A stretch of 64,000 bases of DNA from Actinopolyspora lacussalsi subsp. righensis (GCF_900116555.1 NZ_FPAT01000002.1:434001-498000); one strand, 5' to 3'; counted from the first letter of the stretch, positions 51,069 through 58,756 are shown. Notes: generated by a model not told the origin, from the sequence alone. Numbers and translations: made by a program.

Positions 51069-52277
51069 ATGACCGTTGCCGCACCATCCCGACCCACCCA
51101 GGTCGAGCGGCGGGCTCGCGTGGCCGTTGCCGTGCTGTTCTTCACCAACGGAGCCCTGTTCGCCAATCTGCTGCCGAGATTTCCGCAGATCAAGGCGGAT
51201 CTCGGACTCGGCAACGCCGCCTACGGGGTGGCTGTCGTGGCGTTCCCGATGGGGGCCATCGTCGCCGGCCTGGCCGCAGGGGTGGCCGTCCGGCGGCTGG
51301 GTTCCGCGCGGGTGGCGGTCGCGGGCACCCTGCTGACCGCGGTGGGAATCCTGGTCGCGGGAACGGCGGGTTCGGTCGCGATGTTCGCGGGAGCACTGCT
51401 TCTCGCCGGTGCGATGGATTCGTTGACCGATGTCGCGCAGAACGCCCACGGATTGCGGGTGCAGCGCCGCTACGGACGTTCCATCATCAACTCGTTCCAC
51501 GCCATCTGGTCCATCGGGGCAGTGACCGGCGGATCCATGGCCGCCGCCGCGATCGCCCTCGACCTCTCACGGGCCCAGCACCTGGCGATCTCTGCGGCGG
51601 TGTTCGTGCTCGCGGCCTGTGCCGCTTGGACGTTCTGCCTGCCCGAGTCCGACGACGAATCCACCCCGGAAGCCGACGCCGACCTCGGGAAGGCGGGACG
51701 GGCGGAGCGCGTGCTCCCGGGGCGGCGCATCGCGTTCGTGCTGGCATCGCTCGTCGTCATCGCCATGGCCGGAACGCTCGTCGAGGACGCGGGCAACTCC
51801 TGGGCCACGCTCTACCTCTCCGAATCGCTGCACGCGCCCGCGACGTTGGCGGCCCAGGGCTACGTGGCGCTGGTTGCGGCCCAGTTCGTCGGCCGCATCC
51901 TCGGTGATCGGCTCGTCGAACGGTTCGGGCAGCGCACCGTGGCCCGTTCCGGTGGTCTGATCACCGCCGTCGGTATGGGCCTGGCGCTGGCTGTTCCGAC
52001 CGTGCCCGGCACGGTCCTCGGCTTCGCCGCCGCCGGGTTCGGGGTGGCGACGCTGGTGCCCGCCGCGATGCACGAGGCCGACGAGCTGCCCGGGCTCAAG
52101 CGGGGGTCGGGGCTGACCGTGGTCTCCTGGCTCATGCGGCTGGGCTTCCTGCTGTCCCCGCCGCTGGTCGGCCTGGTCGCCGATACGGCAGGCCTCCGGG
52201 TGGGGCTGCTGGTGGTGCCGCTGGCCGGGGTGCTCGTGCTGTTGTTCGCGGGAGTGTTGAGCAACCGGCGCGCCTGA
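51069..52277 (+). CDS. MFS transporter
   Basis: A 402-residue major facilitator protein with about 12 helices and a charged central loop (CLPESDDESTPEADADLG). The first helix region FFTNGALFANLLPRFPQIKADL and the loop GLAAGVAVRRLGSARVAVAG resemble the YbjJ-like/sugar-efflux-type MFS subgroup (NGALFANLLPRFPxIK). ATG 51069 is chosen; the frame extends far upstream without support. It shares an operator-like palindrome with the acetyltransferase-TetR unit 60 bases downstream. Confidence 0.85.
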   Translation: MTVAAPSRPTQVERRARVAVAVLFFTNGALFANLLPRFPQIKADLGLGNAAYGVAVVAFPMGAIVAGLAAGVAVRRLGSARVAVAGTLLTAVGILVAGTAGSVAMFAGALLLAGAMDSLTDVAQNAHGLRVQRRYGRSIINSFHAIWSIGAVTGGSMAAAAIALDLSRAQHLAISAAVFVLAACAAWTFCLPESDDESTPEADADLGKAGRAERVLPGRRIAFVLASLVVIAMAGTLVEDAGNSWATLYLSESLHAPATLAAQGYVALVAAQFVGRILGDRLVERFGQRTVARSGGLITAVGMGLALAVPTVPGTVLGFAAAGFGVATLVPAAMHEADELPGLKRGSGLTVVSWLMRLGFLLSPPLVGLVADTAGLRVGLLVVPLAGVLVLLFAGVLSNRRA

Positions 52278-52325
52278 GCCGTGATCGGTAGATACTCCGA
52301 TTCGGGCGTTCCGGATCGGACCGGA

Positions 52326-52341
52326 GCGTACGATCGTACGC
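52326..52341. promoter_or_regulatory. Perfect 16-bp palindrome abutting the acetyltransferase start
   Basis: GCGTACGATCGTACGC, a perfect palindrome ending at the base before the ATG. A near copy lies upstream of the MFS gene. It leaves no room for a normal ribosome site, so the mRNA may be leaderless or the site overlaps the transcription start. Confidence 0.65.
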
Positions 52342-52923
52342 ATGCCGAGTGACTACTTCGCGGACGATCCGCGCACGAATCTCGAACGCATGGCGGCCGG
52401 GGACCTGTATATCGCCGACGACCCCGAGTTCGGCCGCAGGCAGCGGCGGGCAGTACGACTGGCCGCCCGCTACCAGGCCGCCTACGTCGAGGATCCGGAC
52501 GCGGCGCGGCCGATCCTCGCCGAACTGCTCGGCTCGGTGGGCGATGAGGTGCACCTGCGGCCACCACTGCACGTGGACTACGGCAGCAACATCACGATCG
52601 GGGCGCGCAGCTTCGTCAACTACAACCTCACCGCGCTGGACGTCGCGTCGATCACCATCGGCGAGGACTGCCAGATCGGTCCGGGAGTCCAGCTGCTCAC
52701 CCCGACACATCCGCTGGAACCGCAACCCCGGCGCGACAAGCTGGAGGCCGCGAGCCCGATCGCCATCGGCGACAACGTGTGGCTCGGCGGCGGCTGCGTC
52801 GTGCTGCCCGGCGTGACCATCGGCGAGAACTCCGTCATCGGTGCCGGTGCGGTGGTGACCAGGGACGTGCCCGCCGACGTCGTCGCCGTCGGCAATCCGG
52901 CCCGCGAGGTCCGCGACCTCTAG
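52342..52923 (+). CDS. Maltose/galactoside O-acetyltransferase family protein
   Basis: A 193-residue hexapeptide-repeat acetyltransferase that moves acetyl from acetyl-CoA to a sugar hydroxyl. N-terminal Mac domain: DYFADDPRTNLERMAAGDLY, then left-handed beta helix with YGSNITIGARSFVNYN, the catalytic-type histidine in LLTPTHPLEPQPRR, and VWLGGGCVVLPGVTIGENSV. Length and motifs fit the family (LacA/Maa). The next gene is a TetR regulator, separated by 1-13 bases, so the two form an operon. Confidence 0.88.
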   Translation: MPSDYFADDPRTNLERMAAGDLYIADDPEFGRRQRRAVRLAARYQAAYVEDPDAARPILAELLGSVGDEVHLRPPLHVDYGSNITIGARSFVNYNLTALDVASITIGEDCQIGPGVQLLTPTHPLEPQPRRDKLEAASPIAIGDNVWLGGGCVVLPGVTIGENSVIGAGAVVTRDVPADVVAVGNPAREVRDL

Positions 52924-52936
52924 GATGCTCGGTGTC

Positions 52937-53497
52937 ATGGCTACCGGACACACCGACCCGAGGCGCCGCGAGCGCATCATCGAAGCGACCCTCGACCTGA
53001 TCGCCGAGGAGGGGATCGCCAACGTCTCCCACCGCAGGATCGCCACCCGGGCGGGGGTGCCGTTGGGGTCGATGACCTACCACTTCGGCGGGCTGGAGGA
53101 GCTGCTCCGGGAGGCGTTCGGCAGGTTCGCCGAGCGGATCGTCGCCCTGTTCGACAGCTACCTCGCCGCGCCGACCGACCGGGAGCGGGCCAGGGACGCG
53201 GTGACCGACCTCATCCACGAGCTGTCCGAGGACGATCAGCGCTACCTGGTGCTCACCCAGGAGCTCTACACCCTGGCCGCCCGGCAGCCCGCCTACCGGG
53301 AACTGACCAAGGAGTGGATGCGCCGCAGCCGGGTCCACCTGGAGAAGCACTTCGACCCGGACACGGCCCGCCAGCTCGACGCCCTCATCGAGGGAATGAC
53401 CCTGCACCGCGCCCTGACTCCCGAACCCCACGACCGAGCCCTCACCCGCGAGGCCGTCACCCGCATCACCACGAGAGACTCGAATGAGAGGTGCTAG
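52937..53497 (+). CDS. TetR-family transcriptional regulator
   Basis: A 186-residue regulator with a standard TetR helix-turn-helix (RRRERIIEATLDLIAEEGI, ANVSHRRIATRAGVPLGSMTYHFG) and a helical C-terminal ligand domain (DQRYLVLTQELYTLAARQPAYREL). The ATG at 52937 gives the typical start; the ATG at 52925 is also in frame. It probably binds the palindromes at 51031 and 52326, controlling the MFS gene and its own operon. The AT-rich island begins right after its stop. Confidence 0.85.
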   Translation: MATGHTDPRRRERIIEATLDLIAEEGIANVSHRRIATRAGVPLGSMTYHFGGLEELLREAFGRFAERIVALFDSYLAAPTDRERARDAVTDLIHELSEDDQRYLVLTQELYTLAARQPAYRELTKEWMRRSRVHLEKHFDPDTARQLDALIEGMTLHRALTPEPHDRALTREAVTRITTRDSNERC

Positions 53498-53779
53498 GTC
53501 CAGTGTCACTGCCATGCTCTCGCAGAGAGTGAAGTAGGTTTGTGGCTGTCTCGTGCAGGAATCCTATGAAGCAGTTCTTTTGATTAGCTCATTCGGTCAT
53601 AGCTTCCACGTCCAGTGCCTTTTCAGGTTATCTGTCTATCCTTGACGAAGGAAAAATTTCACAGTCGCATATTTACTGCATTTAGGTTGACGGAGTTATG
53701 TACTTTAACATTCGGAGGTTCGATTAAGAGGAATAGTTGCGGCGCGAAGGTGCCCTGGTTGACTCCAGGTAGGAAAAGA

Positions 53780-53872
53780 ATGTCCTTGTTTGATCTACCG
53801 CCGCTGTTTATCTCGTCGTACTTAGCGTACAATACAAAAAGAAGATGTTTGTCTAGTTTGGATGGTCGTTGA
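53780..53872 (+). CDS. Possible 30-residue leader ORF of the mCpol gene
   Basis: ATG 53780, preceded by AGGAAAAG, opens a 30-codon frame (begins MSLFDLPPLFISSYLAYN, ends CLSSLDGR) whose stop overlaps the TTG start of the mCpol gene as TTGA. The overlap suggests translational coupling. It could be a leader peptide or a chance frame; the longer version from 53615 looks less likely. Confidence 0.35.
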   Translation: MSLFDLPPLFISSYLAYNTKRRCLSSLDGR

Positions 53873-55338
53873 AAACAAAAACGTTCAGATTTCGGTACTG
53901 GGTAGATGATTTCGAGAATTTCTTTTTCTGGTTTTCCGTCGCTTTTGTTGCTGGAGCGGGACCAAATATTGCAGACGACTGGGGAAGTGGAGGGCTTGTT
54001 TCTGTAGGTGTTTTCATGGGCATAATCGCCGCATTGTTCTGGTATAAAAATAAAAGAAAATATGGAGTTGGTGTCTACATTAGCCTGCCATCAAAGAATG
54101 ACAAAACAAGAGAGAAATATCCTCCCCTTTCGATTCGAAAAACAATGGATCGTTCGCATAGGGACTGGTTTATCTATGGGCCTGACAAGTTGACAAATTC
54201 AGAGATTGAAAGAGCAAATTGGGTGATTGACACTATAGGGTACCGAATAGAAGAAGCTAAAACTAAAAACCAAGAGGACCATCCACTGTTTTTCTATATA
54301 CACAGCCGTCTTCCTGAAGCGTTTGCTGTTGGACAGAAGGCGGCAATTCTCTGGGATAGGGATGTGTATCCTGAAGAAAACTATGATTCTTCTTGGTATG
54401 CTTTGGATATAGATTTCCGTGTGCGCTCATTCGCTCGATACAACAGGAGTGAGCGTATATACGAGTTAAATTTAAGAGAAATTTTTAACGGATACAGTTC
54501 TGAACTAAATTCTGATCCGGGTTATCGCTGGTTTGATAATATCGATCTGAAAGAGATAAGAAGCTATAGAGATCTGGCACCGCTTAAACGTTCACAGTTG
54601 GCTGTCATTTTGCATATAGAACATGTGGAAGGGAGCTCGCGTGCTTTTCGTGACAGTGCAGCGTTGGCCTCTGCCGGAGTTGCTAACAATGGCTACTTAG
54701 TCACGGGAGAAGACGAGTGCGATGAAGCAGTATTTTTCAGTGTTGGAGCAAAGCAATTCTTTCAAAAGTTACAAAACGGAGAGGCAGAGTCGATAGTTCG
54801 TAATATACTGCATACGTGCCAAAAGTACAGTGCACGTGTGTATGGGCGTCAAGATAATCCAGTTCGATTACTTACGAACGCCCCTTCTGTCTTCGCATTT
54901 GCGGCCGGGGCTTATTTCCCTATGAATAGTAAGTTAATTCGTTACTCGCAAGATCGCGATGGTCCAGAATATACAGAATCGAGTGATTTGATTGCCATTA
55001 TCGATGGCGATGATGTTGGAGCTCAAACGGAGAGTAGCCTACTTTCTCGTGATTTGGAAACCGCTGTTGAATGGAGTAACAAAGCTGATAAATCCTTGCG
55101 GAACATCGTACAAAAAGTAATAGAAGTAAGTGGTGTTTATCTTGTTTCTTCGGGGGGAGATAGCGCAATATTTGCATTACCCAAAAGCGCTCTCCCTGTA
55201 TTCTTGGAAACCCTCGAGTATCTTCGAGAAGAAACAGGATTCCGGGTTTCGTGCGGTTACGGTGCAGACTCCAGGGAAGCCTTTGTTTCTTTGCGTATTG
55301 CCAAAAATTCTGGAAAGAATGTCAGCATTGGAGCTTGA
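53869..55338 (+). CDS. 2TM - CARF/SAVED-like sensor - mCpol fusion (Panoptes-like defence protein)
   Basis: A 489-residue protein read as three parts. Residues ~17-59 hold two membrane helices (ENFFFWFSVAFVAGAG; LVSVGVFMGIIAALFWY) ended by basic KNKRK. Residues ~65-360 show two CARF/SAVED-like halves, recognised by HPLFFYIHSRLPEAFAVGQ (138-156) and LLTNAPSVFAFAAGAYFP (334-351). Residues ~370-489 match mCpol, the minimal CRISPR polymerase: metal motif IIDGDDVG (377-384) and GGDS (429-432) where polymerases have GGDD, then GFRVSCGYGAD and SLRIAKNSGKN. mCpols make cyclic nucleotides, and in Panoptes a separate 2TM protein senses them; here both lie in one chain. Start TTG 53869 is the only one possible: the frame is closed at 53854. 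Very AT-rich codons indicate transfer. The sensor fold is my inference. Confidence 0.8.
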   Translation: MKTKTFRFRYWVDDFENFFFWFSVAFVAGAGPNIADDWGSGGLVSVGVFMGIIAALFWYKNKRKYGVGVYISLPSKNDKTREKYPPLSIRKTMDRSHRDWFIYGPDKLTNSEIERANWVIDTIGYRIEEAKTKNQEDHPLFFYIHSRLPEAFAVGQKAAILWDRDVYPEENYDSSWYALDIDFRVRSFARYNRSERIYELNLREIFNGYSSELNSDPGYRWFDNIDLKEIRSYRDLAPLKRSQLAVILHIEHVEGSSRAFRDSAALASAGVANNGYLVTGEDECDEAVFFSVGAKQFFQKLQNGEAESIVRNILHTCQKYSARVYGRQDNPVRLLTNAPSVFAFAAGAYFPMNSKLIRYSQDRDGPEYTESSDLIAIIDGDDVGAQTESSLLSRDLETAVEWSNKADKSLRNIVQKVIEVSGVYLVSSGGDSAIFALPKSALPVFLETLEYLREETGFRVSCGYGADSREAFVSLRIAKNSGKNVSIGA

Positions 55339-55557
55339 GGTGATGTTGTCACGATGTATTCGAAAAAACTGACACTTGCATCCTTCTGGTTCTTTCGGGG
55401 TATTCGGTCTTGTTAGTGTATCGAGTTTTGGAAGTGTGTTGACGATGTGCAGTATATAGGCGACATAAGGAAATATATGATGATCGGTCCGGAGGGTAGA
55501 TTCAGGCGCTTACTCCGAGCAGTTATATTCTTTTTTGGTAAGATGACGCAGAATAAA

Positions 55558-55583
55558 GCCCATCCAGAACACTCTGGATGGGC
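55558..55583 (-). terminator. Terminator of the second DUF397/XRE unit
   Basis: A perfect 11-bp stem (GCCCATCCAGA, 55558-55568 with 55573-55583) and a 4-base loop; on the minus strand it is followed by TTTATT. It lies 20 bases beyond the DUF397 stop and also faces the end of the mCpol gene, so it may act both ways. Confidence 0.8.
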
Positions 55584-55602
55584 CGTGCTGTCTGTGTAGG
55601 AT

Positions 55603-55794
55603 TCAGTTGAACCGACTGCTCTTCACTGCGTTGATGAACGTTGTCCACTGCTGGTGGTTAGCGGTCAAGTATCCGGCTGATCGATTCTTGGTGTCGCGCA
55701 CTGCCGCGCCTTCGTTGATGCGGCCAATTTCGAGGCAGCTGCTGTTGGGGCCGGAGTAGCTGGATTTGCGCCACTGGTGGGGTAACGTATTCAT
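55603..55794 (-). CDS. DUF397 domain protein (second copy)
   Basis: A 63-residue DUF397 protein: HQWRKSSYSGPNSSCLEIG, AAVRDTKNRSAGYL and a final WTTFINAVKSSRF. It begins in a four-base overlap with the XRE gene upstream. Its sequence is only loosely like the copy at 11203-11409. The XRE partner has lost its N-terminus, so this copy may be orphaned in function. Confidence 0.85.
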   Translation of the reverse strand: MNTLPHQWRKSSYSGPNSSCLEIGRINEGAAVRDTKNRSAGYLTANHQQWTTFINAVKSSRFN

Positions 55795-56575
55795 TGGGAA
55801 TTTCCTTCGAACTGCTGCGCTATTGATTCCATGAGGTTTTCAGAATCTGCGGGGTTCATAGTCGTGCTGAGGAGTGTCTCCATTTCGTCGCGGTAAGCTT
55901 TGACGTCCTGGACGTCGTAGAGGAAGGCGGGGTCGCGAAAGTGTTCCAGGTGCACGATGGGAGCGGCTTTCGTGAACTCGTAGAACACGAAGGCTCCATC
56001 GTGGTCCAGTGTCCAGTGGCGCACCTCGCTGGAGAGAACGCGCACGGTGATGTTGTCATGGTGTGACAGTTCGATGATGTGGCGTAGCTGTTCTGCCATG
56101 ACGGCGTCGGTGCCGAAGGGGTCGCGGAATGCCCGCTCGGTCACCACTACGTCCAGGTGACGCGGTATGTTCAACATGGCTGTTCGTGCCATGCGTAGCT
56201 CGACACGGACATCCCGCTCATCGGGCGGAAGGCTGATCATTGTTTCGTGTGCGTAGGAACGAGTCTGCAACGGCCCGGGAATCAGCAGCGGTGCCACGTG
56301 CAGCACGCGATCAGCCGTTCTGTCGAACTCCGACAGTTCGATGAGGTGGCGGTGCAGTCCCTTGGAGCTGTCGGCGATCAGGTTCGGTGCTGTCGCTGTG
56401 CTCGCGAACTCGACCAGCTCGTCGTATCTGGCTCCGGTGACTCCGAGAGTTCCGGCGACGCGGGCCACGTATTCGGGTTTCGGTGCGCGCTCGCCTCGTT
56501 CGTAGCGGGAGACGGTCCCCTGCGAGACTTCCAGGAGTTTTCCCAGATCACGAACAGTGGAAGCTGGAGCAGGCT
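55791..56575 (-). pseudogene. XRE/DUF5753 regulator lacking its N-terminal helix
   Basis: The frame encodes a normal DUF5753 regulator from VRDLGKLLEVSQGTVSRYERG onward (helices 2-3 of the HTH), then the ligand domain (LLIPGPLQTRSYAHETM, ELRMARTAMLN, VRVLSSEVRHW, FLYDVQDVKAYRDEM). Upstream of about 56556 the sequence stops resembling the family: helix 1 and the natural start are missing, and the frame continues open to 57227 only as antisense of other genes. Compare the complete paralogue at 11427-12296. No good start codon lies near the break, so I treat it as truncated; a cryptic upstream start cannot be excluded. Confidence 0.65.
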
Positions 56576-56758
56576 TCCTACGACATTCCGGCCCGGCAGG
56601 CCACCCCGAGGCAGTGCGCCGAACTCGCCGGAGTGCTGCAGCGGCTCTCGGATGAGCTGCGTGACTACGCCGCCGCGCTGGCCTTCGGCGGCGGCCAGCC
56701 GCCGGAATCTGGGTCGATCGACCCGGACGAGTTCCGTAGGCGGGGTGAGGCGGAGTGA
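56558..56758 (+). pseudogene. C-terminal remnant of an unknown protein at the scar
   Basis: Plus-strand frame coding ASYDIPARQATPRQCAELAG, VLQRLSDELRDYAAALAFGG and GSIDPDEFRRRGEAE before the stop at 56756-56758. The composition is protein-like and differs from antisense noise, but no start codon lies in frame at the 5' border (the GTG at 56557 is one base off). It begins where the XRE gene on the other strand breaks off, so both appear cut by one rearrangement. Family unknown. Confidence 0.5.
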
Positions 56759-56791
56759 CGACGCATCCGGCGATGCTGCTGACCACCGGTC

Positions 56792-57190
56792 GTGCTGACG
56801 GCCACCGCGATCGTGCTGGGCGGCTGGGGCAATCGGGCGAGTTATCGGCCCCGCCACGCCAGCGGCAGCGGCCCGGCCGCCAGACGGCTGGCCGCACTGC
56901 GGCTGGAGCACTATTTCCGGGACGAACGCCCCACCACCGAGTTGATCGGCTGGCCGCTGTGCGACCCGGACGAGCATCCGCACCTGTTTCGGCTCGACCC
57001 ACCGGCCCCGGTGGTCCCGTCACTGACGCCGACACCGGAGTCGCCACCGGCCGTGCCGCATCCCACAAGCCCGACCACCGTGAATACCGCTCCCGCCGTT
57101 TCCGCTGCCTCCCCTGAACCCGCGTCGGTGGCAGAGCCTCCCGAGCTGGCGCTGTTGCGCCGCGTCCTCGACGGACTCCACCGCCTCTAG
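56792..57190 (+). CDS. Hypothetical protein next to the remnant
   Basis: A 132-residue frame starting at GTG 56792: a short hydrophobic start (LTATAIVLGGWGNRAS), a soluble section (AALRLEHYFRDERPTTELIG, DPDEHPHLFRLDPPAP) and a Pro/Thr/Ala-rich part ending in LALLRRVLDGLHRL. A start GTG at 56755 in the next frame (MTTHPAMLLTTG) would read into this protein if one base near 56788 were absent, giving a complete N-terminal helix; a frameshift is therefore possible. Unrecognised. Confidence 0.5.
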   Translation: MLTATAIVLGGWGNRASYRPRHASGSGPAARRLAALRLEHYFRDERPTTELIGWPLCDPDEHPHLFRLDPPAPVVPSLTPTPESPPAVPHPTSPTTVNTAPAVSAASPEPASVAEPPELALLRRVLDGLHRL

Positions 57191-57312
57191 ACACTGACTC
57201 GCCCCAGCTTCCGTCCCCCACGACCACTCTTCACCCAGACCGGCCCGGAACCGTGCACTCGGCACACCCCCGACACCCGCCGAGACACACCCCGGGCCCG
57301 GTGGCGGGGCGT

Positions 57313-57375
57313 CAATTTCCCACGAAATCGCCGCGCGCCTCCCCACACTGCGGCGACGATTTCCCACGAAATGTA
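57313..57375. repeat. Two P2 palindromes in the gene-free stretch
   Basis: CAATTTCCCACGAAATCG (57313-57330) and CGATTTCCCACGAAATGT (57358-57375), both with CCCACG centres and in the same orientation. They lie in the ~650-base gap (57191-57845), which otherwise holds the CRISPR relic and no supported gene. Confidence 0.6.
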
Positions 57376-57596
57376 CGCACCGCCACCACCAAACCCCGCC
57401 CGGCCGGGCCTCCCTCCCCGCTCCCACCCGGCCGGGCGGGGACCCCCCACACAGCAGACAACAATGGTGGAAACCGCTACCGGAGTCATCGACAATCCAG
57501 CCTCCGAAGCGGTTCGCCCGAAGCTTATGTGTCCGAAGAGGAGTAACCACGTGGTTCTCACAACGCCTTCACGCCGCTAGAATCCCAGCGCAGTGA

Positions 57597-57686
57597 GTGC
57601 AGGCCCCGCGCACGCGGGGATAGACCGCAGCGCAGCGCGGTCAGCATGGTGGTGGTTCTGTAGGCCCCCGCACGCGGGGAGAGCTG
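57597..57686 (+). CRISPR. Two-repeat CRISPR relic, type I-E-like
   Basis: Repeat 1 begins at 57597 (GTGCAGGCCCCGCGCACG, then CGGGGATAGACC) and repeat 2 at 57658 (CTGTAGGCCCCCGCACG, then CGGGGAGAGCTG). The stem GCCCC-CGC-ACGCGGGG is the classic type I-E actinobacterial hairpin. The start-to-start distance is 61 bases, the exact type I-E period (29 + 32). Repeat 2 is degenerate, no third unit is seen at 57719, and no cas gene is in the window. A decayed array or isolated mini-array. Confidence 0.55.
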
Positions 57687-57845
57687 CGGACTCACGTAGC
57701 CATCGGCGCGCGGGTAGTGCTCATTCCGCAGGAACAGCGAGCGCTACCCGGCGCACCGCGCGAACCCAAAGCAACCAGCGCACCCGGCGCGGTACCGCCG
57801 ATCAGCGGATCCGCAGCCACACCACCCTGGCAACCACCCAGCCCC

Positions 57846-58628
57846 TCAACCGTCCAGCGCGCGCAGCGCGGCCCGGTGCAGCGCGCCGTTGGAGCTCAGC
57901 GCGTTGCCGCCGTCGAAGCGCGGCTCGCCGGACAGGTCGGTGAAGCCGCCCCCGGCCTCCTCGACGATCACCTGCGCCGCCGCGAGGTCCCAGGGATTGC
58001 CCAGCGGCTCGGCCGCCAGATCTATCACGCCCTCGGCCACCAGGCAGTGGTGCCAGAAGTCCCCGAAAGCCCGGCTCTCCCAGCAGCTGTCCACCAGCCG
58101 CAGGTAGTCCGCGCGCCGCTCCAGCTCGCTCCAGCTGCCCAGATTCGTGGTGGAGACGTAGGCATCGCCCAGCTCGGTCACCCCGGAGACCGAGATCCGC
58201 TCCGCGTCACCCTCGGCACCGACCCGCCGATAAGCACCCTCACCGGCGGCGGCCCACCAGCGCCGCCCCAGCGCCGGAGCGCTGATCACACCGACCACCG
58301 GCGAGCCGTTCTCGACCAGCGCCAGCAGCGTCGCCCACGCGGGCACCCCGCGCAGGAAGTTCTTGGTCCCGTCGATCGGGTCGATGATCCAACTGCGCCC
58401 GGCCGTCGCGCTGCCGCCGCGCTCCTCACCCACCACCACGTCGTCCGGGCGGTGCTCGGCCAGCTCCGCGCGCACCGCGTCCTCCACGGCCACGTCCGCG
58501 TCGGTCACCGGCGTCCGGTCGGGCTTGCTCGTCGTCCGCAGATCGGCCGCCTGGAACCGGGCGGTGGTGATCTCGTCGGCACGGTCGGCCAGGCGCCGCG
58601 CCAGCTCGTGATCGGTAACTGCGCTCAC
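57846..58628 (-). CDS. hisN: Histidinol-phosphatase (HisN, inositol monophosphatase family)
   Basis: A 260-residue Mg2+-dependent phosphatase that makes histidinol from histidinol-phosphate. IMPase signatures: SKPDRTPVTDADVAVE, GEERGG, WIIDPIDGTKNFLRGVP and NPWDLAAAQVIVEEAGG. The pattern of residues after DGT and the GDFWHH segment fit the HisN subgroup rather than SuhB. It is divergent from the response regulator. A P2 repeat lies in the gap. Confidence 0.85.
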   Translation of the reverse strand: MSAVTDHELARRLADRADEITTARFQAADLRTTSKPDRTPVTDADVAVEDAVRAELAEHRPDDVVVGEERGGSATAGRSWIIDPIDGTKNFLRGVPAWATLLALVENGSPVVGVISAPALGRRWWAAAGEGAYRRVGAEGDAERISVSGVTELGDAYVSTTNLGSWSELERRADYLRLVDSCWESRAFGDFWHHCLVAEGVIDLAAEPLGNPWDLAAAQVIVEEAGGGFTDLSGEPRFDGGNALSSNGALHRAALRALDG

Positions 58629-58756
58629 GCCCGCAGCCTATAGACCACCGCCGCCGCACCCACCCGGTGGTGCCGCCGGGTGGGTGCGGTCGCCGGACTC
58701 TCGCAGCCCCCGCGCCCCAACCGGGTACCCGCCCAACCGGGTGCCCGGCCGGGCGT

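Larger units (their letters stand above)
53498..55600. other. AT-rich acquired island carrying the mCpol gene
   Basis: Base composition changes abruptly after the TetR gene; for example 54001-54060 has only 21 G or C in 60 bases, while flanking genes are strongly GC-rich and use G/C third positions. The island includes ~370 bases of AT-rich upstream DNA, one large gene and ~220 bases downstream. No integrase, IS or direct repeat marks its ends. The upstream part contains a possible -35 (TTGACG, 53642-53647); no clear -10 partner is placed correctly. Confidence 0.75.

Noticed and set aside
53615-53779. The upstream extension of the short frame before the mCpol gene
   Set aside because: The residues before 53780 lack protein-like character and there is no ribosome site for the earlier start; only the 30-codon part is kept as a weak candidate.
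55016-55338. GGDEF-type diguanylate cyclase as the identity of the C-terminal domain in the AT-rich gene
   Set aside because: The GG-D-x hairpin and the first-strand DGDDVG motif fit mCpol/Cas10-type palms better; the GG(D/E)EF signature, I-site and usual length are absent.
53869-55338. A CD-NTase (CBASS cyclase) assignment for the same protein
   Set aside because: No G-S/G-x-D-x-D nucleotidyltransferase core is visible; the acidic motifs are in palm-domain order.
55130-55372. An 80-residue frame overlapping the 3' end of the mCpol gene
   Set aside because: It overlaps the conserved mCpol motif region in another frame and has no independent support.
57597-57720. A full CRISPR array continuing after the second repeat
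   Set aside because: The next expected repeat position (57719) holds no hairpin-like sequence, so only two units are claimed.
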